Assembly: GCF_014836535.1 (NCBI RefSeq)
Contig: NZ_JACSQP010000001.1
Location: 64,849 to 128,848 of the forward strand
DNA: 64,000 bases
Source: Microbacterium pullorum
GTDB taxonomy: Bacteria > Actinomycetota > Actinomycetes > Actinomycetales > Microbacteriaceae
Reading direction: 5' to 3'
Both the position numbers and the translations under genes were made by a program. Positions 1 to 6,686 of this stretch are shown here, in pieces (position 1 is the stretch's first letter; each line of letters begins with the position of its first letter). Under the pieces are notes generated by a model, which worked only from the letters and a program-made list of their open reading frames with translations, ran no database searches and was not told the DNA's origin.

Positions 1-380
1 AGCCCGAGGCGCTTGGAGATGACGAGCCCGAGGATCGAGGCGAGGGTCAGCACACCGAGCGCGCCGACGTTGACGCCGACGTAGGTGATGACGTGTCCGA
101 GCGGCGACCAGTGCGAGTACATGTCGACGGTCGACAGTCCGGTGACGCAGATCGTCGACACGGCGGTGAAGAGCGCGTCCGCCAGCGAAGTCGGCTTCCC
201 GTCGGCGGCCGCGGCGGGAAGCGAGTACAGCGCCGTGAACAGCAGGATGAGCGCGACGAAGATCAGCACCGCGAAACGGGCGGGGGAGGCCGTGGTCAGC
301 TGGCGCAGTTCATCCCACACCCACTCGAGCCGGGTCAGGATGCCGCGCCGCAGCCGCGTGCCGACGGTGTCGCCCGTCAT
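1..380 (-). CDS. TrkH-family potassium uptake protein, N-terminal part (cut by window edge)
   Basis: The first 126 residues of a membrane potassium transporter of the TrkH/KtrB family; the rest lies outside the window. After a short basic N terminus there is a membrane helix (about residues 36-54), then a re-entrant pore segment, DALFTAVSTICVTGLSTVD, which is the first potassium-selectivity loop of this family (TxCxTGL), and a second helix. KtrB/TrkH proteins work with a cytosolic TrkA/KtrA RCK subunit; none is visible here. The ATG at 378-380 follows a strong GAGGAGG ribosome site, and a TACCAT -10 candidate lies at 412-417 on this strand. Divergent from the ArsR gene. Identification is strong from the pore motif; whether it moves K+ alone or with Na+ cannot be told. 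Confidence 0.9.
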   Translation of the reverse strand, partial: MTGDTVGTRLRRGILTRLEWVWDELRQLTTASPARFAVLIFVALILLFTALYSLPAAAADGKPTSLADALFTAVSTICVTGLSTVDMYSHWSPLGHVITYVGVNVGALGVLTLASILGLVISKRLG

Positions 381-447
381 GCGGCGTCCTCCTCGCTCTC
401 GGATCCGTGTCATGGTACTCCCGCGAAGCCGCCGCTAACCTATCCCC

Positions 448-852
448 ATGGCGGATATCTTCGACGTGATCGCCGACGGCACCCGTCGCGACATCCTGCA
501 GTTCCTGCTCGATCGCGCGAGCAACGGCGAACGTGGCGGCACCAGCGTCTCGCACATCGTGCAAGAACTCGGCGTCAGCCAGCCGACGGTCTCCAAGCAC
601 CTCAAGGTGCTGCGTGACGCAGAACTCGTCTCGGTGCGCGAGGAGGGACAGCACCGGTACTACAGCCTGTCGACCGCGCCACTGGACGCCGTGGACGACT
701 GGCTCATGCCGTTCCTGCTCGATGACGAGTTCGCCGACGGTTCGCCGAGCCTCAACGACTCCGCGGCTCAGGCCGCCGAGGTCGTCGGGCGCGCCGCGGC
801 ATCCGCCAAGCACGCCCTGTCGAACGTGTTCAGCAAGATCCCGGGGCGCTGA
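448..852 (+). CDS. ArsR-family winged-helix transcriptional regulator
   Basis: A 134-residue one-component repressor-like DNA-binding protein. Residues 1-90 form an ArsR-type winged helix: IADGTRRDILQFLL, then the recognition helix in VSQPTVSKHLKVLRDAELV and the wing EEGQHRYYSL. There is no CxC metal-binding motif, so it is probably not a metal sensor. The 45-residue tail is alanine-rich and helical. A TAACCT -10 box at 436-441 lies six bases before the ATG, so the transcript is probably leaderless. It is divergent from the trkH-like gene, with 67 bases between the two starts, so autoregulation or control of that neighbour is possible but unproven. Confidence 0.85.
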   Translation: MADIFDVIADGTRRDILQFLLDRASNGERGGTSVSHIVQELGVSQPTVSKHLKVLRDAELVSVREEGQHRYYSLSTAPLDAVDDWLMPFLLDDEFADGSPSLNDSAAQAAEVVGRAAASAKHALSNVFSKIPGR

Positions 853-858
853 CCCGCT

Positions 859-1659
859 TCAGCGCCGCCTCGAGTTGCGACGGAACAGCCGGCCGCCCCA
901 CGCGATCGCGACGATGAGGATGCCGACGCACCACGCGAGCGCCGCGTACGGCTCCCACGTGACCGTCGTCCCCATGAGCAGCGACCGGATCGTCTCGATG
1001 ATCGGGGTCACCGGCTGATACGCGGCGATCGGCTGCAGCCATGACGGCATGGTCTGCACCGGCACGAACGCGCTGGAGAGGTAGGGCAGGAACAGCAGGA
1101 TGAACCCGTAGCCGTTCGCACCTTCCGGACTGCGCGCGGCAAGGCCGATCGCAGCGAAGAGGTACGTGATTGCGAGGATGTACAGGGCGATGACGCCGAC
1201 GGCACCGATCCACCCCCAGACGTCCGCGGTGGGGCGGAAGCCGACAGCCACCGCGACGGCGACGACCACCCCGGTCGCGACGAGATTGCGCAGCAGGCTC
1301 GCCACGACGTGACCGGTCAGCACCGCTCCGGCACGCAGCGGCATGGTGCGGAACCGGTCGATGATGCCGACCTTCATGTCCGTCGCGACGTAGAGGGCCG
1401 TCGACGATGCTCCGAAACCCGCGCAGATCAGCACGACGCCCGGAACCACGTAGTCCACGTAGCCGCCGGTGGCATCCAGCGCTCCGCCGAAGACATACGT
1501 GAAGATCAGGATGAGGAGCACCGGCAGCATCACGCCCATGAGCAGCGACTCGCCGTCTCGCAGTGAGTTGAGCAGGCTGCGGCGGACGAACACCCGCTCG
1601 GCGACGAAGCCGGTGATGCGGGGGCGCAGTGCCGGGGCGATGGGGGACGGAGCGGTCAT
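859..1659 (-). CDS. ABC-2 type transporter permease (DrrB-like)
   Basis: A 266-residue membrane permease with about six helices, including MGVMLPVLLILIFTYVFGGAL near the N terminus. It matches the ABC-2 family that exports drugs or lipids, in the DrrB class. The ATG at 1657-1659 overlaps the stop of the ATPase gene (ATGA), so the two are translationally coupled; an in-frame extension upstream would run through the ATPase gene and is rejected. It should form the exporter with the ATPase at 1656-2555, under the divergent TetR gene at 2640. The substrate is unknown. Confidence 0.88.
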   Translation of the reverse strand: MTAPSPIAPALRPRITGFVAERVFVRRSLLNSLRDGESLLMGVMLPVLLILIFTYVFGGALDATGGYVDYVVPGVVLICAGFGASSTALYVATDMKVGIIDRFRTMPLRAGAVLTGHVVASLLRNLVATGVVVAVAVAVGFRPTADVWGWIGAVGVIALYILAITYLFAAIGLAARSPEGANGYGFILLFLPYLSSAFVPVQTMPSWLQPIAAYQPVTPIIETIRSLLMGTTVTWEPYAALAWCVGILIVAIAWGGRLFRRNSRRR

Positions 1660-2555
1660 CGGGTCTCCCGGACGGTCGGGAAGAAAGGGTCTGCGCCGCC
1701 GGAGGTGAGGGCGAGGAACACGTCGTCGAGGCTCGGGCGACGCAGGGTCACCATGCCCCGCGCACCGGATTCGTCGAGTTCGTCCAGGGCGCGGCGCAGG
1801 CCCGTGACGGTGCCGTCCGTCGGCACGACGCGCACGAGGTCGCCGTCGTCGTCGCGCAGTTCGACGGTGTCGCTGCCGACGCGGGCCTTCAGCTCGGCGG
1901 GGGTTCCGGTCGCGACGATGCGGCCGTCGTCGAGGACGGCGATGCGGTCGGCCAGCTGGTCGGCCTCCTCGAGGTACTGAGTCGTGAGGAAGACGGTGGT
2001 GCCGGCGTCGGCGAGCGATCGGATGATCTCCCACAGCTCCCGTCTGCTGCGGGTGTCCAGTCCCGTCGTCGGCTCGTCGAGGATCAGCACCTGCGGCGGC
2101 ACGACGAAGCTGAGCGCGAGGTCGAGCCGGCGTCGCATGCCCCCGGAGTACGTGCCGACGCGGCGTGCACCCGCATCGACGAGGTCGAAGCGCTGGAGCA
2201 GCTCATGGCCGCGGGCGCGCGCGGCCCGCGTGCGGAGCCCCGACAGGCGTCCGAGCATCACGAGGTTCTCGATGCCGGTGAGGCCGTCGTCGACGGCGGC
2301 CGATTGCCCGGTGAGGCTGATGCGGCGGGTCGCCTCGACGGGGTCACGCACCACGTCGACACCCGCGATCACGACCTCGCCCGCATCGGGGCGCACGAGG
2401 GTCGTGAGCACGTTGATGGTGGTCGTCTTTCCCGACCCGTTGGGGCCGAGGAGGGCGAAGACCTCGCCCGCGCGCACCCGCAGGTCGAGGCCGCGGAGCA
2501 CGGTGTGCGAGCCGAACGCCTTGCCGAGGCCCCGCACGTCGATGGTCGTGGTCAT
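1656..2555 (-). CDS. ABC transporter ATP-binding protein (DrrA-like)
   Basis: A 299-residue cytosolic ATPase. Walker A is GPNGSGKT (residues 37-44), the signature is YSGGMRRRLDLA, and Walker B is VLILDEPTTGLD. After the switch region there is a C-terminal extension of about 80 residues (the DUF4162-like tail of DrrA-type daunorubicin/polyketide exporters). It powers the permease encoded by the overlapping downstream gene. The chosen ATG at 2553-2555 follows AGAGGTG. A start five codons upstream is possible but less well placed. It shares an 84-base divergent promoter region, rich in inverted repeats, with the TetR gene. Confidence 0.92.
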   Translation of the reverse strand: MTTTIDVRGLGKAFGSHTVLRGLDLRVRAGEVFALLGPNGSGKTTTINVLTTLVRPDAGEVVIAGVDVVRDPVEATRRISLTGQSAAVDDGLTGIENLVMLGRLSGLRTRAARARGHELLQRFDLVDAGARRVGTYSGGMRRRLDLALSFVVPPQVLILDEPTTGLDTRSRRELWEIIRSLADAGTTVFLTTQYLEEADQLADRIAVLDDGRIVATGTPAELKARVGSDTVELRDDDGDLVRVVPTDGTVTGLRRALDELDESGARGMVTLRRPSLDDVFLALTSGGADPFFPTVRETR

Positions 2556-2568
2556 GCTGCACCTCTTC

Positions 2569-2625
2569 ACTGTGTATGAGCGAAACTGTTTAGCACAGTA
2601 ACACCTCGTTTACTGAATACACAGT
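2569..2625. promoter_or_regulatory. Nested inverted repeats between exporter and TetR gene (candidate operator)
   Basis: ACTGTGTAT at 2569-2577 and ATACACAGT at 2617-2625 form a perfect 9-base inverted repeat. Nested inside it, ACTGT (2585-2589) and ACAGT (2595-2599) form a second one with a 5-base spacer. All four half-sites share ACTGT/ACAGT. The position, between a TetR gene and the exporter it faces, suggests repressor binding. This is inference from position and symmetry only. Confidence 0.5.
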
Positions 2626-2639
2626 CCTATGCTGGGGGA

Positions 2640-3551
2640 ATGAGCGATTCCCCCGATGTCGAGCTCCCCCGGGGCGTCGCCTTGGCGTGGGGGATCGCGT
2701 CCAGTCCTCAGCGCGGACCCAAACGCGAGATGAGCGTGGAGAAGATCGTCGACGCCGCGGTTGCCATCGCCGATGCGGAGGGGCTCGGCGCGGTGTCGAT
2801 GGCCGCCGTCGCCGCCCGTCTCGGCTTCACGCCGATGTCGTTGTATCGCTACGTCACCGCGAAGGACGACCTGCTCCTCCTCATGCAGGAGCAGGCCACG
2901 GGCCTTCCGCCCGAAGAGGTGCGCGAGGTCGACGGCTGGCGGGAGAAGCTCCAGGTGCTCTACGGGGCGCAGATGCACCGGTACCTCGAGCATCCGTGGC
3001 TGCTGGAGGTGCCCATCACCGGCGCCCCGGCCACGCCGAACAGCGCGGCGTGGATCGACGCCGGGCTCGTCGCCCTCGACGGTACGCCGTTGACACATGA
3101 CGAGCGGATGGCGGTGTCGCTGCTGGTGGCCGGCCACGCCCGCTGGGCGGGAATGGTGACGGTGGGATATGCCCGCACGCAGGGCGCCGCGGGGGTGGAT
3201 GAGTCGCAGTTCGCGGCGCGAGAGGACGCGCTGTTCCGCGATCTCATCACCGCGGATGCCTACCCGGCGTTGCGCGCCGCAATCGACGCCGGGGTGTTCC
3301 TGGGTGACTCCGATCCGTTCGCGTTCGGGCTGGCGCGCAGCCTCGACGGCGTGGCGGCCTACCTCGCCGGTGCTGAAGAAGGGCGTCGCGACGCACCGAT
3401 CGCCTGGCCGCGGGACGACAACGCGGACATCGCCGGCGACAAGCGCTTTCGGGATGCCCGCAAAGCCGTGCACGCAGCCGAGAAGGCGCTGCGCGACGCC
3501 CGCAGACTCGAGCGGGTGGCCGCGCGTGAAGCGAAGTCCCGTCTGGGCTGA
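2640..3551 (+). CDS. TetR/AcrR-family regulator of the adjacent ABC exporter
   Basis: A 303-residue regulator. The TetR helix-turn-helix is at about residues 35-80, with recognition region VAARLGFTPMSLYRYVTAKDDL, followed by a C-terminal ligand-binding half of the TetR_C_1 type, as in regulators of tetracycline/daunorubicin-like exporters. It ends in a long basic helix (about residues 270-303) rich in Ala, Arg and Lys, which is longer than usual. A GGGGGA site sits just before the ATG. It is divergent from the DrrAB-like pair, with palindromes between, so it probably represses the pair and itself. Confidence 0.88.
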   Translation: MSDSPDVELPRGVALAWGIASSPQRGPKREMSVEKIVDAAVAIADAEGLGAVSMAAVAARLGFTPMSLYRYVTAKDDLLLLMQEQATGLPPEEVREVDGWREKLQVLYGAQMHRYLEHPWLLEVPITGAPATPNSAAWIDAGLVALDGTPLTHDERMAVSLLVAGHARWAGMVTVGYARTQGAAGVDESQFAAREDALFRDLITADAYPALRAAIDAGVFLGDSDPFAFGLARSLDGVAAYLAGAEEGRRDAPIAWPRDDNADIAGDKRFRDARKAVHAAEKALRDARRLERVAAREAKSRLG

Positions 3552-3594
3552 CCCCGACGACGACATACGACACCGGCCCCACCCGCCCCAGCGG

Positions 3595-3624
3595 TTTACA
3601 GGCGTCGCTCCCGCGGCCTAGAGT
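3595..3624 (+). promoter_or_regulatory. Promoter of the HTH/bS22 unit
   Basis: TTTACA (3595-3600), an 18-base spacer, and TAGAGT (3619-3624) resemble a housekeeping promoter. Transcription would start near 3631, leaving a short leader that carries the GAGGGGG ribosome site of the HTH gene. Confidence 0.5.
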
Positions 3625-3647
3625 GGCCCCAGCGCGAGGGGGAAACC

Positions 3648-3839
3648 ATGGCTGAACTGCCCGATATGCGATTTCTGACGGTCGCCGAGGTCGCCGACCT
3701 CATGCGCGTGTCCAAGATGACGGTCTACCGTCTCGTCCACGCGGGCGAGCTGCCCGCCGTGCGGTTCGGGCGCAGCTATCGCGTGCCCGAGAGCGCGGTG
3801 CGCGATGCACTGCAACGTCCTGTCGCCGACGTCGGCTAG
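3648..3839 (+). CDS. Small MerR/excisionase-type helix-turn-helix protein
   Basis: A 63-residue protein made almost entirely of an excisionase-family winged HTH: FLTVAEVADLMRVSKMTVYRLVHAGELPAVRFGRSYRVPESAV. Despite the family name it is not a phage remnant: in Mycobacterium tuberculosis a similar small HTH gene (Rv0500A) sits next to the bS22 gene, and the same pair occurs here. BldC is a developmental relative of this fold in Streptomyces. It probably binds DNA as oligomers; its targets are unknown. A GAGGGGG ribosome site precedes the ATG. Confidence 0.85.
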   Translation: MAELPDMRFLTVAEVADLMRVSKMTVYRLVHAGELPAVRFGRSYRVPESAVRDALQRPVADVG

Positions 3840-3921
3840 ACTGATCTGAGGCATTTTTCGTTTGCCCCGATCCCGGGTGCGGTACCGCCGCTCCCAGACC
3901 CCCGACATAGTGAGGTTCTCC

Positions 3922-4020
3922 GTGGGTTCTGTCATCAAGAAGCGCCGCAAGCGCATGGCGAAGAAGAAGCACCGCAAGCTGCTTCGCAAGACTCGCCACC
4001 AGCGCCGCAACAAGAAGTAA
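3922..4020 (+). CDS. Small ribosomal protein bS22 (AURKAIP1/COX24 domain)
   Basis: A 32-residue, extremely basic protein beginning MGSVIKKRRKRMAKKKHRKL, nearly the same as the 33-residue mycobacterial bS22 bound to the 30S subunit near the decoding region. It starts at a GTG after GAGG at 3912-3915 and ends in RRNKK. A TAGACT -10 candidate overlaps the stop codon of the upstream HTH gene (3837-3842), giving a leader of about 70 bases. It is easily missed by length-limited gene callers. Identity is very strong from sequence and from its neighbour. Confidence 0.93.
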   Translation: MGSVIKKRRKRMAKKKHRKLLRKTRHQRRNKK

Positions 4021-4035
4021 AGCGGCATACGACAC

Positions 4036-4111
4036 AAGCGCCCCCGACCGGTCCTTCGCAGTCGAGACGCGGCCCAGCCGCGTGTCGATGACCGCGTCGC
4101 CGGGGGCGCTT
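4036..4111 (+). terminator. Long-loop hairpin after bS22
   Basis: AAGCGCCCCCG (4036-4046) pairs perfectly with CGGGGGCGCTT (4101-4111) around a 54-base loop. There is no clean T run beyond TTCGTGTT. It separates bS22 from the rhodanese operon. Confidence 0.5.
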
Positions 4112-4134
4112 CGTGTTCTGTCGAAGGGACCGTC

Positions 4135-4428
4135 ATGAAGTCGATCACCGTTCAGCAGTTGCGCGAGCGTCAGGGGACGCCGCTCATCGACGTACGCGAG
4201 GAGCATGAGTTCGCCGCGGGCCACGTGCCCGGCGCCATCAACCTGCCGATGTCCGTGCTCGGTGGGCAGCTCGACCGCCTCCCCGACGAGCCGTTCGACG
4301 TGATCTGTCAGGTCGGTGGGCGGTCGGGACAAGTCGTGGCTGCCCTCAGCCAGCGCGGTTACGACGCGACCAACGTCGACGGCGGCACCTCCGACTGGGT
4401 CGCCGCGGGGTTTCCGATCGAGCGCTGA
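4135..4428 (+). CDS. Single-domain rhodanese-like sulfurtransferase
   Basis: A 97-residue single rhodanese domain. The N-terminal signature is LIDVREEHEFAAGHVPGAINLP. The active-site loop CQVGGRS carries the catalytic cysteine that takes a persulfide. It is GlpE-sized. It is followed one base later by the GTG of a glutaredoxin-like gene and then an overlapping Dabb gene, so the three form an operon with a sulfur/redox theme. The physiological sulfur donor and acceptor are unknown. Confidence 0.9.
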   Translation: MKSITVQQLRERQGTPLIDVREEHEFAAGHVPGAINLPMSVLGGQLDRLPDEPFDVICQVGGRSGQVVAALSQRGYDATNVDGGTSDWVAAGFPIER

Positions 4429-4429
4429 C

Positions 4430-4687
4430 GTGACGACGCTCACCCTCATCACCAAGCCCGACTGCCACCTCTGCGACGTCGCGCGGGAGATCGTCGACGC
4501 GGTCGTCGCCGACCTCCCCGAGGATCGCATCGAGGTGGCGGAAGCGTCGATCCTCGACGACCCCGCGCTGTACGAGCAGTGGTGGGAGAAGATCCCGGTG
4601 GTCCTCATCGACGACCGGCTGCATGCACACTGGCGCGTCTCACCCGACCGGCTGCGCGCCGCACTCACCGAGGAGATCTCCCCATGA
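4430..4687 (+). CDS. Glutaredoxin-like thiol-disulfide protein
   Basis: An 85-residue thioredoxin-fold protein with an N-terminal CHLC redox motif (KPDCHLCDVAREIV), the cis-proline strand KIPVVLIDD, and a C-terminal helix. Length and motif fit the glutaredoxin-family DUF836-type proteins of actinobacteria; because actinobacteria use mycothiol, it may act as a mycoredoxin-like reductase. The GTG start at 4430-4432 directly follows the rhodanese stop; a longer in-frame start would overlap the rhodanese gene heavily. Confidence 0.82.
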   Translation: MTTLTLITKPDCHLCDVAREIVDAVVADLPEDRIEVAEASILDDPALYEQWWEKIPVVLIDDRLHAHWRVSPDRLRAALTEEISP

Positions 4688-4983
4688 TCCGTCACATCGT
4701 GGCCTTCAAGCTCGCCGCCGACGACGCGGGCACCCGCGCCGCGCAGGCCGCAGAAGCCGGCAGCCGTCTCGAAGCCCTCGTGGGTGTCGTGCCGACGCTG
4801 CGCGCGATGAGCGCGGGAGCGAACGCGCTCGATCTGCCCGGCAACTGGGACCTCGCCCTCGTGGCCGACTTCGACGACGCGGCGGGACTCGACGCCTACC
4901 AGGTGCATCCCGCGCATGAGGAGGTCGCCGCATTCATCGGCGCCATCCGCTCGGACCGCATGGCCGTCGACCTCGAGATCTGA
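4684..4983 (+). CDS. Dabb-family (stress-responsive alpha/beta barrel) protein
   Basis: A 99-residue dimeric alpha/beta-barrel domain: MIRHIVAFKL at the start, and the family-typical YQVHPAHEEVAAFI and SDRMAVDLE near the end. Dabb proteins form ferredoxin-like barrels; some are enzymes or stress proteins, most have no known substrate. The ATG overlaps the glutaredoxin stop (ATGA), so expression is coupled. Confidence 0.85.
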   Translation: MIRHIVAFKLAADDAGTRAAQAAEAGSRLEALVGVVPTLRAMSAGANALDLPGNWDLALVADFDDAAGLDAYQVHPAHEEVAAFIGAIRSDRMAVDLEI

Positions 4984-5025
4984 CGGCCACCGGCATCACC
5001 CATCCCGCTCAACGGCCGCTGCCGC

Positions 5026-5066
5026 GGCCGTGCCGTGATCGCCGGGACGGCGGCCACGGCACGGCC
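5026..5066. terminator. Bidirectional hairpin between convergent genes
   Basis: GGCCGTGCCGTG (5026-5037) and CACGGCACGGCC (5055-5066) form a perfect 12-base stem with a 17-base loop between the Dabb gene and the convergent MFS gene. No T tract is present, as is common in high-GC actinobacteria. Confidence 0.6.
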
Positions 5067-5070
5067 CGGA

Positions 5071-6507
5071 TCAGCTGTGGACGGCGACCATCCCCGCCTC
5101 ACTCGGGTACAGCTCCTGACGGGAGCCGCGCACGAACACCACGGCGATGACCGCCGCGATGACCATGCAGACGGCCGCGGCGACGAACGCCGCGCTGTAG
5201 CCGGACACGAGGGCGGATTCAGGCGGCATGCCCGCACCGTGCGGGCCCACGACGGCCGCGTAGATCGCCGTGAACACCGACAGGCCGATGGACCCGCCGA
5301 TCTGCATGGCGGAGTTGGCGGTGGCCGAGGCCACGCCCGCATCGTGGGCGGGGACGCCGGCGAGGGCGAGATTCTGCAGCGGAACGAAGACGAACGCCAT
5401 GCCGAGGCCCATCACGATGAGTGCGGGCAGCACCTCGGCGGCATAGGCACCGCCCGTGATGCGCGACAGCAGCAGCAGAGCGCCGGCCACCACCAGCGGG
5501 CCGGTGATCATGAGCGGGCGCGCCCCGATGCGGGACAGCAGCTTCGTCACGAACGGAGCGGCGATCATGGTCGCCACCGGCAGCGGCAGGGTTGCCAGAC
5601 CTGCGCTCAGCGCCGACATGCCGAGCACGAGCTGCAGGTGGAACGTGAGGTACAGCGTCGCGCCGATCATGACGCTGCCGGCGAGGGCCTGGATGAGGAA
5701 CGCACCCGCCCGCACGCGGTGGGTGATGACGCGCAGGGGCAGCAGCGGCTGATCGACCTTGGTCTCGATCCACACGAACAGCGCGATGAGTACGACGCCG
5801 ACGGCGAGGAAGGTGATGGTCACGGGGTTGCCCCAGCCGCGCTCGGCCGAGCTGAAGCCGTACACCAGGGATCCGAGACCGAGGGTCACGGTCACCGCCC
5901 CCCAGACGTCGTAGCGGTTGTCGCCCTCGGCGCGGGACTCTTCGAGGAACAGGAACGCGCCGATGAGACCGACGATGACGAAGAAGATGTTCACCAGCAG
6001 GCACCACCGCCAGTTGAGGAACTCCGTGAGCACGCCCCCGAGCACGAGGCCCACGGCCGCGCCGGCACCGGCGACGGTGCCGAACACGGCGAACGCGGTG
6101 TTGCGGTCTCGACCCGAGGGGAAGGTGACCGTCAACAAGGCGAGGGCAGCCGGCGCCAACAGGGCGGCGAACGCGCCCTGCAACCCGCGGGCAAGGATCA
6201 GCTCGAACCCCGAAGAGGCGATTCCACCCCAGAGTGACGCGAGACCGAAGCCGACCATGCCGACGGCATAGGTGCGCTTGCGGCCCCAGTAGTCGGCGAT
6301 GCGTCCGCCCAGGAGCAGAAGCGCGCCGAACGCGAGGGCGTAGGCCGTCACCACCCATTGCCGGGCGCTGTCGGTGAGACCGAGCGCCTCCTGTGCCTGG
6401 GGGAGGGCGATGTTGACGATGGTGCCGTCCAGCACCACGACGAGTTGTGTGAGGGAGAGAACCCCCAGTGCCCACCAACGGGTGCGCGCGGAAAGGGATG
6501 CAGACAT
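5071..6507 (-). CDS. DHA2-family (14-TM) multidrug MFS transporter
   Basis: A 478-residue membrane exporter of the EmrB/QacA class. The first helix carries the DHA2 motif LTQLVVVLDGTIVNIALPQAQ, the loop after TM2 has GGRIADYWGRKR (MFS motif A), and the hydrophobic pattern fits 14 helices. It should use proton motive force to expel cationic or hydrophobic drugs. The ATG at 6505-6507 has a GGAGG site nine bases upstream, but that site is buried in a perfect hairpin (see leader entry). A longer in-frame start at 6615 would fall on the -10 box and is rejected. Confidence 0.93.
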   Translation of the reverse strand: MSASLSARTRWWALGVLSLTQLVVVLDGTIVNIALPQAQEALGLTDSARQWVVTAYALAFGALLLLGGRIADYWGRKRTYAVGMVGFGLASLWGGIASSGFELILARGLQGAFAALLAPAALALLTVTFPSGRDRNTAFAVFGTVAGAGAAVGLVLGGVLTEFLNWRWCLLVNIFFVIVGLIGAFLFLEESRAEGDNRYDVWGAVTVTLGLGSLVYGFSSAERGWGNPVTITFLAVGVVLIALFVWIETKVDQPLLPLRVITHRVRAGAFLIQALAGSVMIGATLYLTFHLQLVLGMSALSAGLATLPLPVATMIAAPFVTKLLSRIGARPLMITGPLVVAGALLLLSRITGGAYAAEVLPALIVMGLGMAFVFVPLQNLALAGVPAHDAGVASATANSAMQIGGSIGLSVFTAIYAAVVGPHGAGMPPESALVSGYSAAFVAAAVCMVIAAVIAVVFVRGSRQELYPSEAGMVAVHS

Positions 6508-6620
6508 GGAAAAAACCTCCGGGTGTCTGGGTGAGAGATGCCGGAGGTTTCGAGCCTCGGACCGCCCGCAATCACCGGGCGACCACCTCGCGCAACGGGC
6601 GCGAGCGAGGTTCAAGTATA
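6508..6620 (-). promoter_or_regulatory. Structured leader that hides the MFS ribosome-binding site
   Basis: On the minus strand a TATACT -10 box (6615-6620) is followed by three predicted hairpins before the transporter start: ACCTCGC/GCGAGGT (6585-6591 with 6605-6611), CGCCCG/CGGGCG (6563-6568 with 6576-6581), and the perfect 10-base pair AAACCTCCGG/CCGGAGGTTT (6513-6522 with 6541-6550). The last stem contains the only GGAGG ribosome site. This fits translational attenuation: translation is off until something opens the stem. No convincing leader peptide was found; a possible MVAR peptide starts with GTG inside the leader. Confidence 0.55.
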
Positions 6621-6645
6621 ACCGCTGAGCGACGTCGGAGACCCC

Positions 6646-6678
6646 GCAGACCCCGCTGATGGGGCCTGCAGGGTCTGC
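6646..6678 (-). terminator. Hairpin downstream of aspS
   Basis: GCAGACCC (6646-6653) pairs with GGGTCTGC (6671-6678), eight bases with a 17-base loop. It lies just after the aspS stop and upstream of the MFS promoter on the plus side. No T run. Confidence 0.45.
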
Positions 6679-6686
6679 ACGGCGCC

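Noticed and set aside
3648..3839. Excisionase-like gene as a sign of a prophage or integrative element
   Set aside because: No integrase, attachment repeats or other phage genes; it pairs with the ribosomal protein gene bS22 as in Mycobacterium.
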